Assembly: GCA_039680225.1 (NCBI GenBank)
Contig: JBDKTK010000060.1
Location: forward strand, 1 to 6,933
Source of the DNA: JBDKTK01 sp039680225
GTDB taxonomy: Bacteria; Desulfobacterota; Syntrophia; Syntrophales; UBA4778
Length of the DNA: 6,933 bases
Direction of reading: 5' to 3'
A model generated the notes under the pieces. That model did not search any database. It saw nothing but the letters and a program-made list of their open reading frames with translations, and was not told where the DNA came from. Made by a program: the position numbers and the translations under genes. Shown piece after piece: positions 1 to 6,745 of the stretch; positions within the stretch are counted from its first letter, which is position 1, and the number at the start of each line of letters is the position of its first letter.

Positions 1-2991
1 GCGGACGTCGCGGGGGTCGATATCAGGGAAGAGGTGCTTGCCCTCGAGGATGGGGTGATCGATGACCTGGCGCAAGAGCGTGCAACAGAGGGTAATGCCC
101 CCAGAGTCTGGAACAGCCCCGCCGAAATCAAGGTCCTTTTTATAAAAGTCTGGCGGAAGCTGCGTGATCTCCTGACTCAAAAGGGTTCCGAAGGAGATCG
201 CGACCCGAATTTCCGCCATCTCTGGCAGACCATGCCGGCGGACGGCCGCTGCCCGGACCACTCCATTTGGGACCACAGCCGTGTGACCAGCGCCCTGGCC
301 TTTATGACCAGGGCGAAAAAGGATGCTACATCGCGCGACCCCTGGCTGTTTCGCTACGAGATCGGACCGGTGGGTCGATTCATCGAGGAAGCCGACACTT
401 CCAGGGATTTGTGGATGGGGTCCTTTCTGCTCTCGGACATCATCTGGCATGCGATGGGGCCGCTTATCCAGCGATACGGTCCCGACTGCATCATATACCC
501 GGATCTGCGCGCCAATCCACGTGCCGACGTCTGGCTGAAGGAGGAATATCCCGATGCCCTGCCCGGCTCGATGGAGAATCCCGCCACCTACGCGGCCGTC
601 CTGCCCAATACATTCACCGCCGTGGTCCCGTTTGGCGGCAGGACAGGGGACAGCCATCTACGCGCCCTGGAAGAACTTGCCGGGGAAGCCGCGACAGCGG
701 TACGGGATCGCTGGTTCAAATTGGCGAACATCGTGGAAAAGTGGATTGCCGGAATTCAGGGCTCCGGTCCGGACGAAGAGTGGCGCGCGATTTGGAAGCG
801 GCAGCATGAAAAAGTTCTGTCCTCGACGTGGAGTGCGGTGAAATGGTCGGAAATGGAGAAAATAAGACACTGCGAGAGCCTCACCATGACCGACCCTCTA
901 CCCTGCCAGCATGAAAGACCCGTAACTGTGTCCCAGAAGGAACTGGAAGAAGACCGCCGGAAGATCGTGGAACGGGAGGGCAGGCTCAAGCCCTTTGTAC
1001 CCGGGGATGTCTGGGTGCATTACAGCCGGGCCCGGTCGGTATTCGCCCGCACCAATCTTCCAGTGCACCAGATGGAGCGCGGCTTCGATTATGCCCTGAC
1101 TCATCACCAGCTTCGGACACGCCATGCCCTGCGCGGGCAGCAATCGTCCGAGGCGGGGATATTCGGCGAGAGCGGGGAAAAGTGTACTCTATGCGGCCGC
1201 CGCCAGGCCCTCTATAACCTCGACGGCCGGCCGGATAAACTCCATGGCCACCGTCAAGCCGCCCGCGCGTTCTGGGAGAGTGGGAACGACAACCAAAAGA
1301 AACGCCTCAACCCGGATCCGTTCCAGCAGGACCGCCTGTGCGGGGTCTGCGCCATGAAGCGATTCCTGGTGGAGGCGGGAGTGGACGGGGAATCGGGGGA
1401 ACTCACCGGGATCAATCCGGTCTGGGCCGGGTATGGGGTTCCCGTGGAGGAACTGGGATTCGAAGATGACAAGCCCAGGGTGCCGTTCCCATCCACGGCG
1501 ACGGTGGCTGCCCAGGGCTTCCTGGAGAAGATCTGCACCAGGCCGGACCTTGCCGCCGAACGCGATGCCGTGGTGCGGAACTACAGGCAGGCCGGGTTGC
1601 CCCGCACCGGTTTTGCCCGTTCCCTGAGCCGCCTTGCCGCATTGGAAAAGGATCGTTCCGCCTCTCCCTTTTTGATGCTGGATACCCAGCAGTCACTCTT
1701 TCCGGAAACCCTCGGCATTTCGATCCGCCGGGCGGAAAAGCCGGGAGAGCGGGCAAAAGCCGACGCCCTGGAGGAATTACGGGACAGCGTTATAGAGTTG
1801 CGCCGGAAAGCGCGCAAGGCAAAGATCGAGGAACCCGGCACCCGGATCGCTGTCATTCGGCTGGACGGGGATAATATGGGGCGGCTGCTCCTCGGCGATC
1901 CGGAGATCATTCAAACCACTTGGCGGGATGTGATCCATCCCGAGGCGACCTCATCGAATAAGAAAAGCTCGCTCCTTACCGCCGGCATCACCCGGCAGGC
2001 GGGCTGGCCCGATCTCCTGGAGAGCAAACGCCTCATGGGACCTTCTCTCCATGCCTTTATCAGCCGGTCACTGGCCGAATTCAGCCATCGCATCGTGCCC
2101 TGGGTTGTGGAGCGGGAATTCTCCGGCCGGCTGATCTACTGCGGCGGCGACGACATCCTGGCCATGTCACCGGCCGGAGATGCCCTGCTCCTGGCCGCGC
2201 GGCTCCAGCAGCTCTTCTCCGCCCCGTTCATTCTTGACACCATGCCCGGCCGCCTCCCCTGGGGCTGGCGTAAGCCGGGCGGTGATCACCATCACGACGA
2301 AACAGAAGCCCGCCGTCGATTTCTTATCCCGGTCAGGTCGCGAGACACGGATGGGGACATCGTCCTGCCCCTTGGCGCGCCGGAGGATTTCGAGCCTCAC
2401 CCTCAGGGGGATGGTTTCGATCTCTCCGCGGCAAATGAAGCAGAGATTCTCACCATGCCGGGCAAGGGCTACAGCCTCTCCGCGGGGATCGCCTACGGCC
2501 ATTTCAAGAGTCCGCTGTCGGGGCTGTTGCGGCAGTCGGCGGAGATGCTGAAGAAGTGGGCCAAGGGGGCTGCCGGGCGGAATGCCGTCGGCCTGAGCCA
2601 CTTCTCGCGCAACGGTGTGAAGACCGAGTTCGCCATGCCGTGGCGATCCGAGAACGGTTCAGAACCCAATGCCCAATTATTTCAGAGGGTAGTGGATGGA
2701 TTCTGCAAAGGTACGCTTCCCGGTCGGCTGCCGTACAAACTGCGAAATCACTGCCGCCTGCTTCATGAGCTTCGAGATGGTGAAGAGAAAGATCGCCTCA
2801 CCTTGATCGAGGGACTCTTTCAGGAAGAGGCTGGTGATTCGGGGAAGCTTTCTGGAGTTCGGGCAGATGCCCTCTTCCTGTGGAAGCAAGGGTTGAGACT
2901 CGGGGAGGCGATGCCTGGCGGAACCCTGGACAGGGCCGCCGATGGCCTGCTGATAGCCCGTATGCTCGCGGGCGATGGGGAGGAAGCATGA
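1..2991 (+). CDS. cmr2: Type III-B CRISPR complex large subunit Cmr2 (Cas10), 5'-truncated by window edge
   Basis: This is the signature subunit of the Cmr complex; in this family it senses bound target RNA, makes cyclic oligoadenylates and may cut DNA through an N-terminal HD domain. The frame is open to base 1, so the GTG at 34 is probably internal and the HD motif lies upstream. Residues are numbered from base 1. PDHSIWDH (85-92) is the typical stretch before the first palm. IGPV (121-124) and RDLWMGSFLLS (135-145) are classic Cmr2 motifs. CTLC (395-398) and CGVC (447-450) form a zinc-binding pair. RLDGDNMG lies at about 620-627 in palm 1 and CGGDD at 714-718 in palm 2, followed by SAGIAYGH (827-834). 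With 996 residues visible it is at the long end of the family. The stop overlaps the cmr3 start. Identity is very secure; HD activity cannot be judged. Confidence 0.96.
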   Translation, partial: ADVAGVDIREEVLALEDGVIDDLAQERATEGNAPRVWNSPAEIKVLFIKVWRKLRDLLTQKGSEGDRDPNFRHLWQTMPADGRCPDHSIWDHSRVTSALAFMTRAKKDATSRDPWLFRYEIGPVGRFIEEADTSRDLWMGSFLLSDIIWHAMGPLIQRYGPDCIIYPDLRANPRADVWLKEEYPDALPGSMENPATYAAVLPNTFTAVVPFGGRTGDSHLRALEELAGEAATAVRDRWFKLANIVEKWIAGIQGSGPDEEWRAIWKRQHEKVLSSTWSAVKWSEMEKIRHCESLTMTDPLPCQHERPVTVSQKELEEDRRKIVEREGRLKPFVPGDVWVHYSRARSVFARTNLPVHQMERGFDYALTHHQLRTRHALRGQQSSEAGIFGESGEKCTLCGRRQALYNLDGRPDKLHGHRQAARAFWESGNDNQKKRLNPDPFQQDRLCGVCAMKRFLVEAGVDGESGELTGINPVWAGYGVPVEELGFEDDKPRVPFPSTATVAAQGFLEKICTRPDLAAERDAVVRNYRQAGLPRTGFARSLSRLAALEKDRSASPFLMLDTQQSLFPETLGISIRRAEKPGERAKADALEELRDSVIELRRKARKAKIEEPGTRIAVIRLDGDNMGRLLLGDPEIIQTTWRDVIHPEATSSNKKSSLLTAGITRQAGWPDLLESKRLMGPSLHAFISRSLAEFSHRIVPWVVEREFSGRLIYCGGDDILAMSPAGDALLLAARLQQLFSAPFILDTMPGRLPWGWRKPGGDHHHDETEARRRFLIPVRSRDTDGDIVLPLGAPEDFEPHPQGDGFDLSAANEAEILTMPGKGYSLSAGIAYGHFKSPLSGLLRQSAEMLKKWAKGAAGRNAVGLSHFSRNGVKTEFAMPWRSENGSEPNAQLFQRVVDGFCKGTLPGRLPYKLRNHCRLLHELRDGEEKDRLTLIEGLFQEEAGDSGKLSGVRADALFLWKQGLRLGEAMPGGTLDRAADGLLIARMLAGDGEEA
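2977..2984 (+). promoter_or_regulatory. Ribosome binding site for cmr3
   Basis: GGGGAGGA lies 3 bases before the ATG at 2988, inside the last codons of cmr2. It supports this start over the upstream in-frame GTG and fits translational coupling across the ATGA overlap. Confidence 0.7.
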
Positions 2992-4265
2992 GGCGGATCG
3001 ATACCGACTTCTTCATTCGACCCATGGAACCGCTTTTTTTCGGGGAGCCGAGACCCTTCAATGCCGGGGAATCACACTTTGCCCGTTCCCAGTTTCCCCC
3101 TTCGCCAATGACCTTCCAGGGGATGGTGCGAAGCCAGTTGCTTCGGTCCGTGGAACCACCCCTCGATCTGGATGACTGGTCCAGGGAAAAAAGGGAAGAA
3201 CGGGCGGCGCTGGTGGGGAGTTCGGATCGATTGCCACCGGGGTGGCAGATCAAAGGACCGTTGCCGGCCGTCGTCGAATATGATGAAGACGGGCAGAAGG
3301 TCCTGCATCCCTGGTCTCCGGCTCCCCGTTTTCTTTACCGGCGGGACAGCGGCCCCGGGTTCATCCGGGGGCGGCTGCTTACCTCGAATCAACAGGCCAT
3401 GGACGACCGTCCGGACTGCCGGAATCCTGACGGTCCAACAGCGGCGCTTTTCGGTCCGCTGCCGGAACGGCGTAAATATCGAACCCTTGACGGTTGGGTG
3501 GACGGCGAAACCCTGTATCGTGCCCTGGCCAGCGAGACGGACTATTTTCCGGACAAGGGCAGCGCAGCGGTCCCGCCGTTCGTCAAGGATACCGAACCCC
3601 ACCCGGGCATCGCCCTGGACAGGCAAAGCAATACCAGCGAGGACGGGATGCTCTATGTACTGGAGCATCTTCGTTTTGCTCGCGGCGGTGGTTTCTGGGG
3701 AAGGTTCTCGGGCAACATGGATGAACGGTTCGGGCCGAAACCGCTTTGCCAGGGCGTGGGCGGTGCGGGCAAAAAAGCGCGTCTTGTCGCCTTCGAAGAT
3801 CCGCCGCCGCTCAAATCATGCTGGCGCGAGCTTCTTGCCGGAAAGCACTTGGCCGGTCAAAACGACCGGAAGGGGCGCTACTGGCTCTATCTTCTGACTC
3901 CCGTCCGCATCGAGCCGGGACAACGCGCCGAAAACGGAGCAACCATGCTGCCCGGCGGTGTTGTTCTGCGCCGTGGAGCATTGCCCCCAGGCATATCCAT
4001 CCGCTGCACGGTCGCACTCACCGGATCTCCGATTGTACTGGGCGGCATGGATACGGCGAGGGGGCACTCGCGGCCGAATAATGCTTACGTACCGCCCGGA
4101 AGCGCCTGGCTGATCGAGATCGAAACAGCCGGCAACGACCTCCTCCGGCAAACACTCCAAAGACTCAATGATGCCCATCCCATGGGGGACCCGGATGAAG
4201 CATGCTTCGGTTTCGGGCATACCCTCGTCGGAATCGAACCCGATGGAAAGGAGCACAGCCGATGA
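2988..4265 (+). CDS. cmr3: Type III-B CRISPR RAMP protein Cmr3
   Basis: This 425-residue RAMP protein is, in characterised Cmr complexes, the partner of Cmr2 that binds the 5' tag of the crRNA. The N terminus is typical: FIRPMEPLFFGEPRPFNAG (9-27), then HFARSQFPPSPMTFQGMVRS (30-49), matching the family pattern of a PL.FF..RPF start followed by a FPP.P.T..G..RS motif. Near the end, LGGMD (351-355) and the glycine-containing segment GFGHTLVGIEP (408-418) match the usual Cmr3 C terminus. The ATG at 2988 was chosen because it overlaps the cmr2 stop as ATGA, has GGGGAGGA just upstream, and starts directly before conserved sequence. A longer frame reaching GTG at 2880 lies inside cmr2 and would add 36 unlike-family residues. 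No catalytic site is expected. Confidence 0.94.
   Translation: MRRIDTDFFIRPMEPLFFGEPRPFNAGESHFARSQFPPSPMTFQGMVRSQLLRSVEPPLDLDDWSREKREERAALVGSSDRLPPGWQIKGPLPAVVEYDEDGQKVLHPWSPAPRFLYRRDSGPGFIRGRLLTSNQQAMDDRPDCRNPDGPTAALFGPLPERRKYRTLDGWVDGETLYRALASETDYFPDKGSAAVPPFVKDTEPHPGIALDRQSNTSEDGMLYVLEHLRFARGGGFWGRFSGNMDERFGPKPLCQGVGGAGKKARLVAFEDPPPLKSCWRELLAGKHLAGQNDRKGRYWLYLLTPVRIEPGQRAENGATMLPGGVVLRRGALPPGISIRCTVALTGSPIVLGGMDTARGHSRPNNAYVPPGSAWLIEIETAGNDLLRQTLQRLNDAHPMGDPDEACFGFGHTLVGIEPDGKEHSR
4247..4253 (+). promoter_or_regulatory. Ribosome binding site for cmr4
   Basis: AAAGGAG lies 8 bases before the ATG at 4262, inside the end of cmr3. It favours this start over the in-frame ATG at 4316, which has only a poor purine run upstream. 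Confidence 0.7.
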
Positions 4266-5278
4266 CGGTTGAAGGCGAAAAGAAAACGGTTGGGCTGGTC
4301 TGGCGGGATAGCGCGATGTGCGCCATTTATACCTTGACCCCTACCCACTGCGGCATTGGACAGACCGCGGCCAGCGTCGATCTTCCCGTTGCCCGGGATG
4401 AGGCGACCGGATTTCCGGTGCTCCCCGCAACCGCGTTAAAAGGCGCAGCCAGGGAGTATTTCGAGGCAACCAAGGTGGAGGAGAGACTTACTGCCGCCCT
4501 GTTCGGACCATCCCTCGATCGGCAGGAAGATTCGTCCAACAGCGCCAAACCGTTGAGAGCCGCGGGGCTTGCCTTTACCGAGGGGCGCCTGGCCGCCTGG
4601 CCGGCACGCTCCCTCAACCGGCCCTTCCTGCATGTCACCTGCCCGCTGATTATCGAAAGACTCGTCCGGGACGCCCGCCTCCTGGGGCGGGAGGAACTGG
4701 CGAAACCGCAAATCGAGTGGCTGACGGAGCGGGCCTATGTGGGCGAGAAGGATATGGCCGGCAAGGCCCTGGTGATCGAGGATCTTTGCTTCGCGGGTAA
4801 GGAAGTGCTCTTTGCCGAGGAGATTTCGGAATTTGCCGCTGCCCTGGCGGCTTTGTTGCCGGAGGCTGAATCTGATACGGCCGAGCGCCTGAAAAGAGGG
4901 CTTGTGGTAGTGCCGGATGCTGAATTCAGCGATCTCCTGGAGCGTACGATCCCCGTGGTGGCGCGGACCCAGCTTACCGGCGGCAAGACAACCGACACAT
5001 GGTACAACCCGGTCGAAGGCAGGGACGAGTCGGGCAATCTCTGGTACGAGGAGTACCTGCCGTCGGATTGCCTTTTCATCTCCTTCATCGGCCAGCGCCG
5101 CCAAGTTTACATGCAAAACGACACGGATGGGAAGCACGATATCGGGGTGGATGATCCCATCGGCAAGTTTCTGGGCATCTGGAAAGATCTTCCCTTTATC
5201 CAGATCGGGGGCAACGAGACAGTGGGCTACGGCCTGTGCCTGTGGAACGTTTCCGGAAGACCGGGGAGGAAGCCATGA
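4262..5278 (+). CDS. cmr4: Type III-B CRISPR RAMP protein Cmr4, target-RNA nuclease backbone subunit
   Basis: This 338-residue Cas7-like subunit is known in the family to stack along the crRNA guide and cut bound target RNA at 6-nt intervals. The N terminus carries IYTLTPTHCGIGQ (22-34) and SVDLPVAR (38-45). D40 aligns with the catalytic aspartate of Pyrococcus furiosus Cmr4 (D26, from memory of that protein). TGFPVLPATALKGAAREYF (49-67) is the conserved RAMP segment, LWYEEYLPSDCLF (260-272) is characteristic of Cmr4, and FIQIGGNETVGYG (312-324) is the C-terminal glycine-rich loop. The ATG at 4262 overlaps the cmr3 stop (ATGA) and has AAAGGAG 8 bases upstream. An in-frame ATG at 4316 would give a start closer to the usual family N terminus but has a poorer ribosome binding site. 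The nuclease site looks intact. Confidence 0.95.
   Translation: MTVEGEKKTVGLVWRDSAMCAIYTLTPTHCGIGQTAASVDLPVARDEATGFPVLPATALKGAAREYFEATKVEERLTAALFGPSLDRQEDSSNSAKPLRAAGLAFTEGRLAAWPARSLNRPFLHVTCPLIIERLVRDARLLGREELAKPQIEWLTERAYVGEKDMAGKALVIEDLCFAGKEVLFAEEISEFAAALAALLPEAESDTAERLKRGLVVVPDAEFSDLLERTIPVVARTQLTGGKTTDTWYNPVEGRDESGNLWYEEYLPSDCLFISFIGQRRQVYMQNDTDGKHDIGVDDPIGKFLGIWKDLPFIQIGGNETVGYGLCLWNVSGRPGRKP
5263..5270 (+). promoter_or_regulatory. Ribosome binding site for cmr5
   Basis: GGGGAGGA lies 4 bases before the ATG at 5275, inside the end of cmr4. The sequence around it nearly repeats that at the cmr2/cmr3 junction. Confidence 0.7.
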
Positions 5279-5685
5279 GCGCCAGGGGGGTTGATCTTGG
5301 GCGGAGTCGAAGCCTGTTCGTTTTCGAGCGGGCAAGGTCTTGGAGCGAGAATGACTGTAAGGCTGTCACAGCCAGGGCCCAGGGGCTGCCCGTGACCCTG
5401 AGGTCCCAGGGGCTCGTGGTTACCATGGCACGGCTGGCAGCCAACGAGGATAAGGATACCGCGAGTCGTATTCTGAAAGGCATGCTCTTGGCCTGGTTGA
5501 CCGTCGAAAATCCGTATCTCGGGTTCAAGGGGCGGGCCAATACAACAAGGGAGTTCCTGGAACTGCTCATGACCGCGGACCGGGCCGCCTATCTGGCCGT
5601 CCAGCGGGAGGCACTCGCCCTGGCCGAGCGGATCAAGCTGATCAGCAAGGCCTTCTTCTCCGGCAAGGAGCAGGACAATGGCTGA
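5275..5685 (+). CDS. cmr5: Type III-B CRISPR small subunit Cmr5 (Cas11 family)
   Basis: This 136-residue, mostly helical protein has the expected size and position of Cmr5, the small subunit that forms the second filament of the Cmr complex beside the Cmr4 backbone. Family-like features are RAQGLPVTLRSQGLVVTMA (34-52), resembling the Cmr5 LP..(I/L)..(N/Q)GL..(T/A)(L/M)A helix, and AAYLAVQREALALAERIKLI (104-123), resembling the C-terminal Y...Q.EAL....W/RIK helix. No catalytic residues are expected. The start at 5275 overlaps the cmr4 stop as ATGA and follows GGGGAGGA; an upstream in-frame GTG at 5236 lies within cmr4 and adds 13 unlike-family residues. Its last codons overlap cmr6 by 8 bases. 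Cmr5 sequences diverge fast, so context contributes to the call. Confidence 0.9.
   Translation: MSARGVDLGRSRSLFVFERARSWSENDCKAVTARAQGLPVTLRSQGLVVTMARLAANEDKDTASRILKGMLLAWLTVENPYLGFKGRANTTREFLELLMTADRAAYLAVQREALALAERIKLISKAFFSGKEQDNG
5665..5670 (+). promoter_or_regulatory. Ribosome binding site for cmr6
   Basis: AAGGAG lies 7 bases before the ATG at 5678, inside the last codons of cmr5, at good spacing. It supports the 8-base overlapping start of cmr6. Confidence 0.7.
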
Positions 5686-6745
5686 TGAGATCCTTTCACC
5701 GCGGCGTGAGCTGGTGGCGATCCTTTTGGGGCGGGAAATCATTCCCCCGGGCGCAAATCCCGGCCTGATATTCGATCGCTACCTGCCTATCTGGAGAGGT
5801 GTGAAACGAACCGATAACCCCTTCACCCCTCTTTCCGGGTTCGTTCGACGGTTCAATGAGTTGGAGAGGGAATTGCAGCCCGTCCTGGCTCGCATCCATG
5901 ACCGGCAGAAACGTTTTATCGGACATGCCGGAGGAAACGGAATGGCTGGCGTGGCAAAGGAATGCAAGGTCTCCTGGCGGCTGGTCACCGGCATGGGAAA
6001 CGATCACCCTCTGGAGAACGGGTTTACCATGGACTACCTGACCGGCGTCCCCTTCATTCGCGCCACGGCGCTCAAGGGGCTCTGCCGCCGGGCCGCCGAT
6101 TTGCTCGGGGAAGAGGACGGGTGGAATCCGGAAATCAAGAAGGACCTGTTCGGTTCGTTTGACACGGCCGCATACAGTTCATTGGACCGAAAAGAGCGCG
6201 GCGATATCGTTTTCCTCGATGCATATCCTTCCCACTGGCCGAAGCTGGAAGTGGATATAATGAATACGCACCACCCAAGCTATTACCGGAAGTATGAGAG
6301 TGACGAGTTGCGCGAGACGGAAAACCCGGTGCCGGTGTTCTTCCTTACCGTGGCCGCGGAAACCGGGTTTATTTTCCGTTTCTTCAGCCGCATGGGTAGT
6401 ACTGCCAATGTGGAAAGAATGGAGAAGGTGTTGATCGAAGGTTTGACAACCTTGGGAGTAGGGGCAAAAACGGCGGTGGGATATGGCCGATTCGACACGC
6501 CTGCTTCCGAGGGAACGGCCTGGCTGGAGAAAGCCCTGAAGGAATTATGCGCCGAACATCGTGAGTCTAAGGAAAAGAACATACTGCGAGGAAAACCTTT
6601 GGCTGTTCGTTGGCAGGCGATCGCCGATCCCGTTTTGAAACAAGAAGTCCTGGATGCGATCAAACAACGGTGGGAGGAGTTCGATTTGTTTAATTCCGGC
6701 GGCAGAGCGCTCAAGCAGGTGAAACAAATCTATTGGGGCGGATGA
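5678..6745 (+). CDS. cmr6: Type III-B CRISPR RAMP protein Cmr6
   Basis: This 355-residue RAMP protein sits at the 3' end of the crRNA in known Cmr complexes, at the end of the Cmr4 filament next to Cmr1. Motifs in order: NPGLIFDRYLPIW (27-39); RLVTGMGNDHPLENGFTM (101-118); GVPFIRATALKGLCRRA (123-139), the RAMP G.P(Y/F)I...(A/S)LKGL.R signature; GDIVFLDAYP (175-184); LEVDIMNTHHPSYY (190-203), matching the Cmr6 LEVD.MN.H.P.YY motif; and VGAKTAVGYGRF (261-272), the glycine-rich loop. About 80 charged, probably helical residues follow that loop. The ATG at 5678 has AAGGAG 7 bases upstream and overlaps cmr5 by 8 bases, which suggests translational coupling. The stop overlaps a further ATG at 6742. 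Confident call. Confidence 0.95.
   Translation: MADEILSPRRELVAILLGREIIPPGANPGLIFDRYLPIWRGVKRTDNPFTPLSGFVRRFNELERELQPVLARIHDRQKRFIGHAGGNGMAGVAKECKVSWRLVTGMGNDHPLENGFTMDYLTGVPFIRATALKGLCRRAADLLGEEDGWNPEIKKDLFGSFDTAAYSSLDRKERGDIVFLDAYPSHWPKLEVDIMNTHHPSYYRKYESDELRETENPVPVFFLTVAAETGFIFRFFSRMGSTANVERMEKVLIEGLTTLGVGAKTAVGYGRFDTPASEGTAWLEKALKELCAEHRESKEKNILRGKPLAVRWQAIADPVLKQEVLDAIKQRWEEFDLFNSGGRALKQVKQIYWGG

Noticed and set aside
34..36. GTG at 34 as the true cmr2 start
   Set aside because: The frame is open to base 1, no ribosome binding site precedes it that would favour it, and Cmr2 proteins of this type have an HD region N-terminal to the sequence seen here. The gene most likely begins before the window.
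3072..3668. A 198-residue open frame on the minus strand opposite cmr3
   Set aside because: No recognisable motif and fully contained in the well-supported cmr3; treated as a shadow frame.
4436..5335. A 299-residue open frame on the minus strand
   Set aside because: It lies wholly opposite cmr4 and the start of cmr5, which have clear family motifs. The minus-strand translation shows no recognisable motif, and long antisense frames are common in GC-rich coding DNA.
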